A stretch of DNA of 64,000 nucleotides from NCBI GenBank assembly GCA_040357565.1, contig JBDODJ010000011.1, one strand, 5' to 3'. The translations under genes were made by a program, and so were the position numbers. This stretch comes from Cercozoa sp. M6MM (taxonomy: Eukaryota > Endomyxa: Ascetosporea). Of this stretch, positions 23,283 to 35,746 are shown piece after piece. The notes below the pieces were generated by a model. That model made no database searches. It saw only the letters and a list, made by a program, of their open reading frames with translations, and was not told the DNA's origin. Each line of letters starts with the position of its first letter. The stretch's first letter is position 1.

Positions 23283-26200
23283 TTACAGAGCGAGGTTCTC
23301 GAGATCGACGGCGACATCGGCCGGCGCGGCCTTCTTGTGCTTCTTGGACTTCTTGGACTGCTCAGGACACACACACACATCTGTGAAACTGTCGCAGTTG
23401 TTGTTACAAGGCGCAGTACCTTCTTCGACTTCTTCTTCTTCTTCTCGGCGCCCAGGTCGTCGTCGAAGAGGAAGGAGTGCTGGGGAATGTCCTCCTGCGT
23501 GGGGGGACAACATGGGATCAGACGAGAAGGGACAGAAAATAAAGTGGCGTACCGGAGCGCACTTGAAGACGACGCGCACCATGAAGTTCATCTTGACCAT
23601 GGCAGCGTCCTCCGACGGCAGCAGGATCGGCAGGCCCAATTGCTGCAACAAATGGGGTCAAGTGGAAACATGCGCGCGAGGGGGGGGGGGGCAAAGCAAC
23701 TACCTGCGAGCCCTGCAGATCAAAGTCCATCTTGCGGTGCAGCAGCGTGTAGGGACCCTCAAACACACGGCCCTCGGTAGCGGCCTATACGTGTACATAT
23801 TGAGATATACAGGTGGGAGGGGGTAAAACTACAACATACCGTGCGGAACGACTCATCGGCCTCCTCCGTCAGCTTGTCCTCCTGTCACAGGGGGGTAAAA
23901 AGGGAGGGGGATAGGAGAGGGTGTACATACCGACATCTGCGTGATGTCGTAGCACTCGACCTGCTGCACGTAGTCGAGGTCATCAGGTGTCCACTGCGAC
24001 ACACAAGAAACGCATCAGTCAGTCGGTCACATCAGTCAGTCGGTCACATCAGTCAGTCACACGTGTCAACTGGGAGTGAAACGTACCTGCTCGGGCGTCT
24101 TTCCGGCTTGCATAGCCTCTACACAGCACGGGGTACGGAGGGGGTCAAAGGGGGGGGGGGGGCCAAAAACCTACCCTCCTTGGGCACCGGGTTCATCGTG
24201 TCGCCGTTGAGAACGATACGCGCGGCGTCCTCGGCACCTGTCCAATTGTCCGTCGTCCAGTTGTCCCGTACATATGTCCAGGGAAAGGAGGGTACCCTTG
24301 GAGCCCTTGGGCAGAATGGAGCCATGCAAAGTCATCGGCAGGTCGCTCACCGACTGCATCTGCGCGATGCCGCCCTACGCAGTCCCCACACAGGTCAACA
24401 CATGCCGATCATGATCGCAAGGCGATCACTCAGTGCTGACGACTTAGAGTGATCTCAGTGATGAGCACGTGTGTACCGTCAGCTTGACGCAGACGCGCAC
24501 TTGCTCGCGCAGCACGCGCTCCGGCACCGAAGGACCCACCTGCTGCCGCAGCTGCTGCAGCATCTGCTCGTCCGGCAGCTCCGCGTCCGTCCAGACCTGT
24601 CATTCACAAAGCTTACAGCGCAGGGGGGGGGGGTAAAGAGGGGGGTAAAACACAGCAAGCTACCTCGCCCGGCTTCTGCTCCTCGAGAATCGCGTCGGTG
24701 AGAACCTTGGCCTTCTCGGTGTCCTCACCACAGTCGACCGAACTAGGGGGGGGGGGGGGAAAAATTTACACAGGGGGGGGGGGGAAACATGAGAAAAGTA
24801 CACGAGACGCATCGCGATACGCTCGATCTCGTAGGAGCCTAGAGGGGGGGGGGCGGTAAAGAGTTAAGGCGATAAAGAGCCACATTACCGTACTTGAGCG
24901 TCTCCGGGGCCAGCACGTCCTCAGCACCAAGGCCTGTCCAGGGGGAGGTAAAAGCGTTGGGGTGGGGGTAAAGCAAGTCTACCAATAGGCTCCATCAGGA
25001 GAGGCGCACCCTCCATTTCGACCCCGCACAGCACACGCAGCAGGGCCTACGGGGAGGGGGGTAAAGGGTAAAGGGGGTAAAGGGTAGGGGGTAAAGGGTA
25101 GGGGGTAAAAAGAAAAAGCAAGGCTACCTGCGGGTTCGGCAGTGGCACAGGAGCACGCTGCACCTGCTGCATCATCATCATCCTGCACAGCGGGAGGGGG
25201 GGGGGGAAGTTTACAAACAAACACAGGAGAGCAAAAAAACTACATGTGCAGGAAGTCCTTCATCTCAACGCCCTGTTCACAAAGCATGGGGGTAAGGGAG
25301 AGGGTAGGGCAGGGGTAAAAGTAAGGGGAGGGGTAGGGGTAAAGGTAGGGGTAAAGTAAGGGGGGTAAGACTACCAGCTTGGCGCACTCGTCCCAGCGAC
25401 CGAGCGTCATGAGCGACACCAGGAAGCCGAGCTGCACCTGCGGCGGCAGCGACGACACATCCAGGTCCTTCGTCACTACGGGGGGGGCAAAGAGGAGGTG
25501 TAAAGAGCGAGGGGTAAAGGTAATAAAGAGGCTGGCTGGGGGGGGGGGTAAGACGGGGTAAGAGTTACCGCTGTCGATGACTTCGGAGATCTTGGCGCCG
25601 TCCTCGCAGCGAGCGACTGATCACAAACAAGCGTGTCTACCGAGGTACTGTAATTGTGACCACAGGCAGTACCCGTCTCGAGCAGCAGCATCGTCGACAT
25701 CATAAACTCCTGTCAAGACAGGTACTCATTATACACACCCTCCTACCCCTGTCCTAGATACCTCGTTCTGCGGGTTGCGCTTGTCGGCCGGAACGTTAGC
25801 GCGCACGTCCTGCAGCAGTCGCAGCACCTGTCACACAAAGGGGTTAAGGGGGCAGGGGTGGGGGAGGGGCAGGGCAAGGCTACAATGTCCATGTCCGACA
25901 CCGACTTGGCCAGCGCGTTCTCAAAAGCGTCGGCGTTGAGCTGGTCCGGCGCCATTACCTGTCACACACACACAGCTTGCTCCAAGAACAAGGCACCCTT
26001 AAATTCTAATCTCAGAGGTACCACAAGCTGGTGGTAGCTAAACACGAACTGAGCCGCCATCATGCGCTCCTATGCACACCATTCAATCACATCATTCAAT
26101 CACATCAGTCGATCACACACAAGGGCACCTCCTGGTTGTAGTTCGCGATCTCGTTGCTGGCAGCGTCGCGACGCACGCGCGACAGCATGCGGCCGATGCG

Positions 26201-26442
26201 CTCATTCTTGGGGTCCTGTTGGAAGCAGCAACACATCGAACACGCAACATGTCAAGCAGAGAAATACGAAAAACAAAACATGATGGCTACCTGCTGCAGC
26301 TGTTGGCCGGCGGCAGTCAGCAAAGCACGCAACTCGGGCTGCACACACGCACATGCACACGTCAGACGGAATTTGGGGGACGGATCGCGGATGGGTCACC
26401 CGCGCAGAAAAAACTCGCAAGCACGAAAATGCAAGTTACCAT
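23283..26442 (-). CDS. Unrecognised protein of about 470 residues with Lys-rich tail
   Basis: About 18 small minus-strand exons splice into one frame. Sample segments in order are PELRALLTAAGQQLQQ, QDPKNERIGRMLSRVRRDAA, ERMMAAQFVFSYHQLV, APDQLNADAFENALAKSVSD, VLRLLQDVRANVPADKRNPQ, DLDVSSLPPQVQLGFLVSLM, VEMEGAPLLMEP, DAELPDEQMLQQLRQQVGPS, QSVSDLPMTLHGSILP, EDAARIVLNGDTMNPVPKE, PDDLDYVQQVECYDITQM and EGPYTLLHRKMDFDLQGSQ. The gene ends with PHSFLFDDDLGAEKKKK, a Lys/Ser tail and AVDLENLAL. The first exon appears to be the start codon alone (26440-26442). The N-terminal half is mostly helical. I do not recognise the family. Introns are C-rich in the sense strand (TTTACCCC units). Confidence 0.7.
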
Positions 26443-26850
26443 GATTAGCAGTTAACACAGCTCGGAGAATCAACCCACTACGCGGACTGTCGCTCTGGCG
26501 GCCTGGCGTGTCGCTGTGGAGCAAGTATTGTAGTCTGATTGGACGAAAATTTGTACACTCTCGCGGAATGAGCCCGAAACTCTTCTTCGGCGCCTGCTGC
26601 GAACCTGCGCAGCCTAGGTGCTAGATTAGACTGCTTTTAGCCAGTCGAATAATGGAGTACCGGACAGCACCAACCGAGTTGCTGTACTTTATTTGAAAGC
26701 CAATGACTTCTGGGGGGTCGATTTTGGACATGTTTGGAAACCGCAGGTGCCATGAGGTGACCAGCCGACTGACACTGCACCCTGCAAGTGCGGTGTGTTG
26801 CTTACGTGTTTTTGTTTCAAGTGCTTGCCGGAAGGTGTGTTTGTTTTGAC
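26443..26850. other. Divergent intergenic region
   Basis: Lies between the start of the minus-strand gene and the first visible exon of the plus-strand Gln/Pro-rich gene. No exon recognised. The neighbour's start codon and 5' exon may be here. Confidence 0.35.
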
Positions 26851-26852
26851 AG

Positions 26853-27740
26853 GTGGGCAGTTTACTCGCAGTGTTGGAGAAGGTGGCAGGAGGCAAGCCT
26901 CTCGTTCGCATTCGTTTCGACAGACTGCACAGTGTGATCGAAAACTCACCTCGCTCAAACGTAAGTCAGCTCTTGTGTTTGATACTTTTCTTGAGTCGTG
27001 TGTTTTCTTAGCCGTGCGAATGCCCTCTGCCGCGCCACCTGGGTCAGCAGGCACTGGATGTACCGTCAGTTGTTTTGCTTGTGTGGGAGATATGTCTGTA
27101 GGGTAGTACCGCTTAATGATGATGGACGCAATGACTCTGGTGTACGAGTTGCTGCGTCGCTGCGGTTTCTCGGACAACCAGCAGGGCTCTCTCGTGTGTC
27201 CGCAAGGCGTATACTCCCTTCATACTGCTTGCAGTGCCTCCAGCATGTTACCGTGGTTGCAGAGTGCCACTCGGGAGCTAATGTCTGTGTTGAACTACTT
27301 GCGTGGTCTCTCGCAGTACAGGATGGTACGTGTACCTTCCTTCTAGCATCCTTGTGAGCAGTCATGGACACCGTCTGTTGGTGCAGCAAGGGTGCCCGGG
27401 AGACCCGCCCTTGTACAGTCAGTCCCTGCAACAGTCACACGTACCTCCACCTGCTGAGCCGGCCCAATTGTCCACTTCGCAAACCTGCACGGCCACAATG
27501 CAACAATGCTCTCAACAACACTCGCCCTTTCCGTCTGTGCCTTCACATCAGCTCTCGCCTGTGCCTTCAATGCCAGCGAACGCGAACACGACGCTTCCTT
27601 TTGATGTCGTTTTGCACAAGTACTCTCTTCTTGTCTCGATCGCACACACGCGCTCTTGTCTGGACTTTTAGTGTGCTGGTTAAAGGGGCGAGCTGCGACC
27701 TGAATACGAGAGACCTCGGCCACCTGGCCGCATTGCCCAG
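26853..27740 (+). CDS. Gln/Pro/Ser-rich protein, family not recognised
   Basis: Plus-strand exons: 26853-26959 (VGSLLAVLEKVAGGKP, IRFDRLHSVIENSPR), a middle exon with DAMTLVYELLRRCGFSD and ATRELMSVLNYLRGLSQY, then a low-complexity part rich in Gln, Pro and Ser (SLQQSHVPPPAEPAQLSTSQ, then a Pro/Ser stretch ending in LPFDVVLHKY). The last exon reads GELRPEYERPRPPGRIAQFS before TGA at 27738-27740. The helical first half and disordered second half recall adaptor or transcription-associated proteins. No diagnostic motif was found and the start was not located. Confidence 0.45.
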
Positions 27741-28084
27741 TTCTCGCTCTGACCTGTGCGACAAACGAAAACAAATGAAAGCCGCGTAGTTCAGTTAGGT
27801 ACTATAGCACCGTCCGTTTAGTTTGCTTGCGCGGCATCGATGGCACCGTCATTTAATGCCACGGTTAGTACTTCGTCGACCGACGCCGATACAAGGAGCG
27901 CAAAGTATTTCCGAGAAATTTTGATATAATTGAACGCTTAGAGCACTAGGCACGATCACTGTAAATATAATGAGCGCTGTTTCAACTGTGGGTTTCATCT
28001 CTAAGTTCGAAGTGATGCCTCGTGCGTGGTTTGTTTTTTGCACTGGGTTTGTGTATAATTGTATAATTGTGCTGAGTCCTGACA

Positions 28085-29625
28085 ATGTAGAGCGAAGCGA
28101 GTGAGCCGCCGTGTGTTGTGCGTGAGCGTTACTTCTCCCAGTGGAGGTGCTGAGTTGCATCTGCAGGTGTCTTGTCCTTTTCATGCCTGTCTGCGTAGTG
28201 AAAAGCAGGCCGAATTGAAGCGAGAGCTTCGCATTGGTGACGAGCACCGTGGCTTCCTGATTGAGTACTTGATGATTCGTGTGAGCTCGCCTCAATTCTT
28301 TTGTTTGAGTGTTTGTGTTTTCCAGGGAAGACAATGGCGAACTGAACATCGTCAATCTTGATGTTGATGAAAGCGAGCCCGACCTGCACAACAGCGAAAA
28401 CAACAGCGCCAAGCCGCTGAGGTATATCGGAGGAGTCGACATCAGTTTCGCTCTTGAATCCGATACCACTGTATTTCTTCTTTTCAGATTGTAGATTGTA
28501 CTAACACGTTGCTGATAGGCATGTGCAGCTCTGGTGATCTTGGAGTACCCGTCGCTTGAAGTCGTAGCATTAACACCTGATTTCTTTGATAAAGGAGCCA
28601 CCGCTTGAATGTGCAGGTGTACGAAGATTTGCGGCAAGTCGAACTCCAGTATCCCTACATTCCAGTAACAGTGGCTTCATTTTTATTTTGTTTTTTAATT
28701 TGCTGTTCTGCAGGGATTCTTGGCCTTCCGCGAGGTGCCATTCTTGCTGGACCTTCTCGATAAGTTGCGCTTGGAAAAGGTAGCGCATCAACTAGGTGTA
28801 CACATGCTCTGTTTGTGCACTCACATGCTTGAGCGAGTAGCCCGAGTTGATGCCTCAAGTGCTTTTCACTGATGGAAATGGAGTCTTGCATCCACGCGGA
28901 TTCGGTCTGGCCTCGCAGCTTGGTACAGAAACATCTTTAAATATAATGGCTCTACGTGCAATCAGTCTGTGTGTTTTGGGTAGGTGTCCAGGCACAAATT
29001 CCTTGCATTGGCATTGGAAAAAAGGTGTGTCGTTGCTTCCAGTTCGCTTCTATTCGGTGTCTTTAGTTCATCTCTCGTGAATAGTTTCTCGACTGCGATG
29101 GACTGCGTCGCGATGCAGTGCGACAACTTTGCCGCGATTCACTTCAGTCGCACGGTGAGTCAAAGTGACTTAACCTATTTCTTTTTTTTTAATTTCTTTG
29201 TGATGCAGGTGACGCAGTCTTGCTGAAAGGAGAGACACGAACAGTTGGCGCTGTATGTCTTTTTTCTTTTTGTACAATCACCACTCCGTGCTTTTGATTC
29301 ATGTGTTAATGATAGGCTTTGTTGGGCGCACCAAAAACAAAGAATCCCGTCTTTGTCTCTGTTGGTCTGTTCTTAGTGTGCCAGTCTGACGGCTCGGACG
29401 CGTGACGTTGTGTGTGTTGTGTGTGCATAGGCCACCGAGTGTCGCTCTACGCTGCACTCTTGCTGACGCTGCGCATGTGCCGTACGCGCATTCCTGAGCC
29501 AGTACGATACTGCACTGTTTAGTTTCCCAGAAGTCGTGTTTGTGATTTCGTCCGCGTGTTCTCACCAGGTGCGACAGGCCGACCTGCGCAGTCGCCGTTT
29601 TTTGCGCGGCCTCGGGTTGCTCTAA
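28085..29625 (+). CDS. Endonuclease V (inosine-specific)
   Basis: Plus-strand exons give nearly the whole family signature: EKQAELKRELR, then RYIGGVDISF (first catalytic Asp), ALVILEYPSLE joined to VYEDLRQVELQYPYIP (the PYIP wedge), GFLAFREVPFLLDLLDKLR (catalytic Glu in REVP), PQVLFTDGNGVLHPRGFGLA (second Asp), AQIPCIGIGKK, GDAVLLKGETRTVGA and NPVFVSVGHRVSLYAALLL, ending RIPEPVRQADLRSRRFLRG and TAA at 29623-29625. Endonuclease V cuts next to inosine; in eukaryotes the main substrate is inosine in RNA. An acidic, Asn-rich insertion (NLDVDESEPDLHNSENNSAK) sits just before the catalytic GGVDISF, where the family has a short loop. The 5' end is unresolved: an ATG at 27841 is a candidate, but I could not splice it in phase. 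Confidence 0.9.
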
Positions 29626-29886
29626 AACGAAAGCTCTCCGTCTGAACACCTTAGCCTAACCTTACTGTAAAGTAAGCTAATCAACTCAAATTGACTTCGG
29701 TTCGGTCGCGACAGAACCGGAGATTCGAGCATCCCATGCCTCACCATATTCGATTCAGTGTAATTTAGTTGGGTGGTTTAACGGGTTCAAAATTCTTGGT
29801 GCTTGGCAATGGCAGATTGGATCGTGTTCAACGTCCCCCGCGGACCGGAGACTCGCGTTCAATTTGGTCGAGCCTCGTGATCAGTT

Positions 29887-31878
29887 TCAAGCTGGACCGA
29901 ATGTAAGCAACTGCGCGTCGCGTGTTCCGAGGTTGGTGGTGACGATCTCGGCCAGTCCAGAGTCGCCCTTGCGCACCTCGCCAACGGCAAAGTCGCCCGC
30001 CGGTGCCGACGACTCGGTCTCGATCAGTCGCATGCTCTGCAGCACAAAACCGCCTTCACTCTCGTTGAATCCAACGACGACACGCATGATGCCTCCTGCA
30101 GTTCCAACGAGGGCGACACGCGAGTTACACCTGGAATTTGCCAGCTGGTAATTTTATAGCGCTGTATGCATATGGTACAGTAATTAACACGTACCGACAG
30201 TACTTTGATCGTATAAAAATGGAACTGAACTGAAACCTACAATCGGTCAGCGCACACAGAGCCAAACGACCAGCCAAAGTTGTTCACGCTGCCACCGAAG
30301 ACTTCTTCGACCTGAGCGCGCGTGAACTTTGTCGTCTTGGCCGGGTCACCGACGATGCGTCCTTCCTCGTCGAGACGCGTGCCAATCACCAGGAGCGAGC
30401 CTTCCTGGAAGTCGCCTGTCATAATGTCTGGTGCGCCGTCACCGTCGAGATCGCCCAAGAATGCACCTCCATGCACACCGGCCCACCGCGTCGTCGTAAT
30501 CGTCTCATCGTAGTACAGGCCACCTGACTCAAAAAAAAAAACAGTCTCATGCCAGCGGGTTGTGACACGTACATGTACAGTCAAGTCTCTGTGTAGTACA
30601 GAGTACCTCCCTCGAATTCGCCCCGCGGCTCGCTGTCGCGCAGGAAGCCCAACACGAGCGTGCGCTCGTTGCTCTCGTCAATGACGGATTTGCCGCTATC
30701 GGCGGCGTTGTTCCAGTAGAACACGAGGGCGACGCGGCCGAAGAAGCTGGGAGGACAGTGCGCTCGCTCGCACGGCACAGTCACAAAGCCGCCGTAAACA
30801 GAGACTGTGCCGTCGCTCATGTCGTACGTGTCCACTCGGCGCGGGCCAAAGATTGCGTTCCGAGTGATCGCTCCGACCGGCACATTCGGCCCTCCTGGGA
30901 CACTCAGCGACAGCGGGAACACCTTGGTGCCTTTGACTTCGCCCGTGCCTCGCTTGAGGTAGAACACTATTCCCGGAGGTGCAGAGAGACCGCCAAAGCT
31001 GAACAGTGTGTCCTGCACGAGCAGCAGCTCCTTGAGTCCGTCGTTGTCCAACTGTAAGTTGACATATAGAAAAACGCAGATTAAATGTATTAGTCAAAGT
31101 AGATTAATTTATATAAGTTTATATATATACCTACAGTTTTACGGATGTTATTCTTACAGAGAAAGCTAGAGATAACGGATAGTCACAAACTTACATCACG
31201 GAAGACACTGACGGTGAGTGGCGACAGGTTGCTTATGACGACACGATCGGTTCTACTGAATTCATAGACGTCGTTGGCTGCAACATCGATCTTGTACACA
31301 ACGAGGTTGGTGTGGCCTTCCATCGCAAGCTCGGTCACGACAAGTTCGTCGATGCCGTCACTGTCGACATCGAGCAAGGCTACTCCGCCGATGGTGTTGG
31401 TGCCCAGCGACCACTCGCGCACACTGGACAAGTCGCTCTCCATCAACGAGGCTACATTACAACCCTCGCTAAGACAACCGAACCTTAGGAGTACTGTAGG
31501 TAGCTTGACTGTGTTACGCTGGTTAGGGGACAACCCGTCGCAGAACAGGTCCGGGCACAGACGATCGCGTTTGCGGCATGCAGCCTCGCCGCAGAACTCA
31601 CCTGCATCCAGTATAAACTTACTTATATAGCTAGAGATATTCATTTTACCACTAAGCTCCGGCTGTGACGGATCAAAGATAAGCGTACAACGCGACAGCT
31701 GCGTGGCGACGCAACGTGTACTGGACCAAACACCATATGCATGTTGTGTTTCATCCCGACAATCAGGCGTGGTTGCATTTAAAATTGTACCTGCCCATGA
31801 AGTTGTCAAGATGACAGCCAACGCCGAAGCGCGGCTCGGAATCCCAACGACACTGGGTGAGAGACGGGCAGTTTTCAA
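29887..31878 (-). CDS. Secreted FG-GAP/beta-propeller protein
   Basis: Four exons on the minus strand. A hydrophobic N-terminal segment (SRASALAVILTTSWAG) looks like a signal peptide or anchor, followed by a Cys-rich region (CGEAACRKRDRLCPDLFCDG). Repeats with calcium-binding DxDxDG-type loops follow: IGGVALLDVDSDGIDELVV, LDNDGLKELLLV, and GGAFLGDLDGDGAPDIMTGD. A last exon reads VALVGTAGGIMRVVVGFNES and LAEIVTTNLGTRDAQLL. FG-GAP repeats form integrin-alpha-like propellers and occur in many secreted or membrane proteins that bind ligands or polysaccharides. I see no C-terminal TM segment and no enzyme domain. The start is assigned as the first in-frame start of the large first exon and may be further upstream. 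Confidence 0.75.
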
Positions 31879-32455
31879 GCCCGCATTCGCTGTTTTAAGT
31901 CAAACGACAGTATGAACAGACTGGTGCTCCCCACTCTTCTCGATCAGATTGTCATTTTTTTTTCAATTTACATGAGAACGTTGTCACTCGGGTTGAACTG
32001 GTTGAAGCAGCGACGGGCACACGTGGTCCGTCTCTACAATTCACATACCGCAGAGGGATATCGCATCACGCAGTGTACACGCACACAGCAGTACCCCGAC
32101 AGTGATCGGAGCGCAGTCGTGCCACAGAGTGTATCCAACGGGGCAGAGGCTCATTGCAAGTTCGGTTCGTTCAATCACTTCAGTTTCAGTCTGCTGCTAG
32201 AATGCTCCGCACGTTCTCACAATGTTACTTTTAGAATCAATGGCACGTGCTTCGATACAGTGGTATATGTACTACCTGTTGTAATATATACCCGAGCGAC
32301 AACTCGGGCTTTCAGTGAACTGAAACTTAGTCACAACTGACTTTCTCAGGGAGCCTTCGTTCAGTTCCGCAGTCGTTCAAGCTGCTGATACGTACGACTT
32401 GAATATTGGTAGTAATGAAAACGTGCATCGGTAAAGGTGTAGCCGATAGCATCAG
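31879..32455. other. Intergenic region
   Basis: Lies between the start of the FG-GAP gene and the 3' end of the FYVE gene, both on the minus strand. A 142-codon open frame on the plus strand (31912-32340) lacks motifs and exon-like context and is not called as a gene. Confidence 0.4.
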
Positions 32456-35400
32456 TCATTTTGGGACTTGACTTCCAGCACTGTGCGGTGACTTTGCACG
32501 CCGCTGCCGCCGCTGTTCTGTCAAGCGACCGAGCAGGACCTGCGCACGCGCTCTTTGCCGGACTGAAGGTTCTACAGAGCCTTCTTTTTCGTCCTCCTCC
32601 TCTTCGGTGGCAACACTCACGCGATCTTCGATGCCGCCAATCACGATGTCAAGAGTATCCGTGTGACTTTCGTCATCGATGTTGCCGAAAAGATTGCTCG
32701 TAGATTGTTGCTGTCGCTGGTATTCTTGCTGGAGGTTAAGCTATAACATCACCAATCAGTTTGAATCGGAACTAATCCACTGAGGCACATCCACGCTCTT
32801 ATACAGTACCATCGTGCTGCTCAGTTCGTGCTCGTTGACGTGTACCAAGAAGTCACGGCTAACGTGACCTGAAAAGAGGTACTGCATCCCTGCCACTAAA
32901 CATCACGCAAGCTACAGTTTACCTCGATCGCCAATCCAACGACGCTTTTTCGACTTCGCGATCTCCGACAATCGCATTGCTTTTCTGCCCGCCGTGTGGA
33001 ACCAAATAAAGGAACACAAAGCGCAGTGCGATACCACTTGTACCTTAGGAAGTCGTGCATGTAGTTCATATGTGTAGCACTGTCTGCATGCAAGAATAAT
33101 AGATCTTGCGACGAGAACGACACCAACACGCCGCATAGAGGTCTGTTCAAGTCAGTTTACCTCGCTTTATCGATGATACAGCATACAGTAAACACATCAA
33201 CACTTCACAATTTACCGATTTGACCAGTGGAAGAGCGGATTGTTGGTTCCAATCACTCGAGTTGGCACTTCGGGAGTCAATTGCAGTCGCAACAGTGTCT
33301 ACGTTTCAAGTCGCGCGAACCGCAACTGACTCAGCAAAATTGATAGTACCTTGACCAGGTGGAAGTCAAAGGTGCTGCTGCACAAGGTGCTCACATCAAC
33401 GAGTTCGCTTAGCGGTTTCTTCCACGTGCCCATCGATTTCTGCAATATCAATCTCGGATGAAGAACTGTGAGACACGGAAAAAGCTGACTGTATATGTAC
33501 CTCAAATTGAAAGCTCAACACGTTGAACTGCTTCACGCGGAAGGTTGCCTCACGACGCGCATTTGTAAATGAGCTCCCTGAGAAAGTCACCTTGCCTGTC
33601 GAGTCCAAGGTATCTTTTCGTTAGATACTCTTTTACAGTAATTTATGGTAGATCTACACTTGACTTGGGTGTCGAAGATGGTGTAGTCGAAGGGAGCTGT
33701 ATCATATTCGTGAGTGCTCACAAAAACGCGATCGAAGCAAACGCACCAGAGGCTAAGAAAGAAGTCTTGCATGTGCCGTGCCTCATGCGTCGGTGCAGAC
33801 TCTCAAAATCGAGGTTCTCGATTTCGGATCGCTTGGACGCAAACAACAGTTCCTTTGCAGGAGCTGCCGATGGTGTTTCTTTCAATCCAGTTCACTGACA
33901 ACTCCAAAAACACATATACTCAATTGTACCAGAGCGCTCGAACGCGCGACTTGACAAAGCGCCTTTCATCGCGAAAATCTTCGTGTCGAATCGCATTTCG
34001 CAAGCAGCGTCGCACAGGTCAGTAAACCTGAATGCATCGCAGACAACTGTACACGCACAATAATGACCAGCAGACTCGCAGGGAAACCCACCGTGTTGTG
34101 AGAGCGGCATTCTCGGAGGAAAGCATGCGATTTTTCTCTGATTGGAGCTGCAGTTGCGCTTCTGTACTTGCTTGCTTGTTCCTACACCAGCTGAACTGAA
34201 GAAAATTCTGCAAACAGCGGACAGACGGCACCTCAGCTCGGTCAGTTCGTGCTGTGCGACAGAGTGCTTGGAGCGCAGTGCACACAATTCGCTTTCTGTT
34301 CGTGTTGCATTCTGGTGCAGAGACTGCAGCTGCTTGTGCATTCGCAGTGCGTCGCTTTTGCACTCGCGAAGTGCAATAACAGCTCTTGACTGTGCTTTCT
34401 TTGCTTCGTTTAATTCCTACGATGCCGATAAAATTAGCTATTGACTGTGTTGTATATATTGACACATCCAAAATAAAACTGCTGCAAACCTCGGCAGCTG
34501 CATTGCGGTGCGCTTGCAACTGATTCTGCAGCTGTTGCGCGCGAAGTGCGTGCTGTTGGACGGTATTTTCCAGCTCCTGCTTTTCGTGAATCCGGCGGGA
34601 TGCTTCCAGTTGTGTGTGCTGAACTTGGCTCCAAGCTTGTCGCAGGGACTCCTCCATTTGCACCAGTTCTTCTTGCAGTTCGGTGTTTTGCTCAGTCATG
34701 GCAACCATGCGCTGCAGAGCCACCTGTATTTGTGTCGAACTGTCTCCATAGCCGCCGCGTTTGGCTTTTCTCACTTCATCCTCGTTGCTCAGTGCTGAGA
34801 GACGAGGCAAAATGGTCATATCCTCGTACAACACGAGATCGAAGCGACGAGCCCAATCGCGTCGAAGTTTGAGAAGCTCCGCCGTCAGTGAGTTGCTTCT
34901 TTCGAGCAGTTGCGCATTCAAGTAGCTGTCGATTGAGGAGGCACTTGAACTTTTGTTGTTGGGGTACTCGCTAGCGGTGCCATCGTTATCGAGCAGAAGA
35001 CTTTCGAATGGCAAAGGAATTGTCGCGCGGCGCAGCGGCGTGGCCGGACGACTGTGTTTTGACTGTCTCCTCGACATGCGGCGCTCAAACTCCTGGAGCG
35101 CAGTCTCTGCGTCTCTGTCGCTTTTCAGTGCTTCTCTTTCGACAGTGTCATTGACTGGACTTTTTTCTTTCGGTCGCGCGAACAGTTTCAACTTTAGTTT
35201 GACCGGCATACTCGGAACATGCAACTCACCGAGGTCTCTTGAGTCCACAGAAACCGCGCCCGAGTCACCAATTGTGTCAGTGTACTCGCTCAGAACAGTA
35301 GGCATGCGACGATGTTCAGAGACCAGTGCCTGACTGCGTCGTTGTTCCAACTCGTGCTTCCTGTGTTCTTCGAGTGACTGATCCAGGCACGACTGACACA

Positions 35401-35746
35401 CCTTCATGTGCATGCCTTCCAGGTCATATCCTTCCACGCAGTTCGGACAGAAGATGTTTCTGAGAAAGCGTTACAAATCTAAATTGCGAGAGAACTCAGA
35501 GCAACTCTGTTGTACCCACATATAGCACAGTGTTGTCGTTTCGTACGGAACTTTAGCAGACGTCTATCGCAGTGTTTGCACCGACTGAAAAAACTCTTTT
35601 TCGCGAACCTCGTCTCTGCAGAGTTGTGAGTGTGAATGTAGAGTACGTTTTGTGTGTAAAATTTGTGTGCTTTACAGCACTGTGACACCTTGAGAATTCC
35701 GATGCTTCCACGTGAGCGCAGCGCGCCACTCTTGTGTTACATCCAT
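32456..35746 (-). CDS. FYVE zinc finger and coiled-coil protein
   Basis: The start MDVTQEWRAALTWKHRNSQ (ATG at 35746) joins across an intron to a FYVE-type finger: CKHC, basic motif KFRTKRQHCAICG, joined across a second intron to NIFCPNC and VCQSC. All eight zinc ligands are visible as four CxxC pairs. A Ser/Arg-rich linker and a long coiled coil follow (LQRMVAMTEQNTELQEELVQ, ALRECKSDALRMHKQLQSLH, QLQLQSEKNRMLSSENAAL). FYVE domains bind PI3P on endosomes, so an endosomal tether or effector role is likely. Downstream exons (KRSEIENLDFESLHRRM, ATFRVKQFNVLSFQFE, KSMGTWKKPLSELVDVST, an acidic ATEEEEDEKEG tail) may be the C-terminus of this protein, weakly C2-like, or a second gene. I did not prove the join near 33.9 kb. 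Confidence 0.7.

Noticed and set aside
24000-24060. ATCAGTCAGTCGGTCAC repeat as a CRISPR-like array
   Set aside because: Only three short, adjacent copies without spacers, inside an intron of a eukaryotic gene.
27849-28637. A 262-codon minus-strand open frame
   Set aside because: It overlaps the endonuclease V exons on the other strand and shows no domain. The plus-strand reading gives a clear enzyme.
31912-32340. A 142-codon plus-strand open frame
   Set aside because: Its composition is not like the other genes, it shows no motif, and it lacks introns in an intron-dense region. Kept as intergenic.
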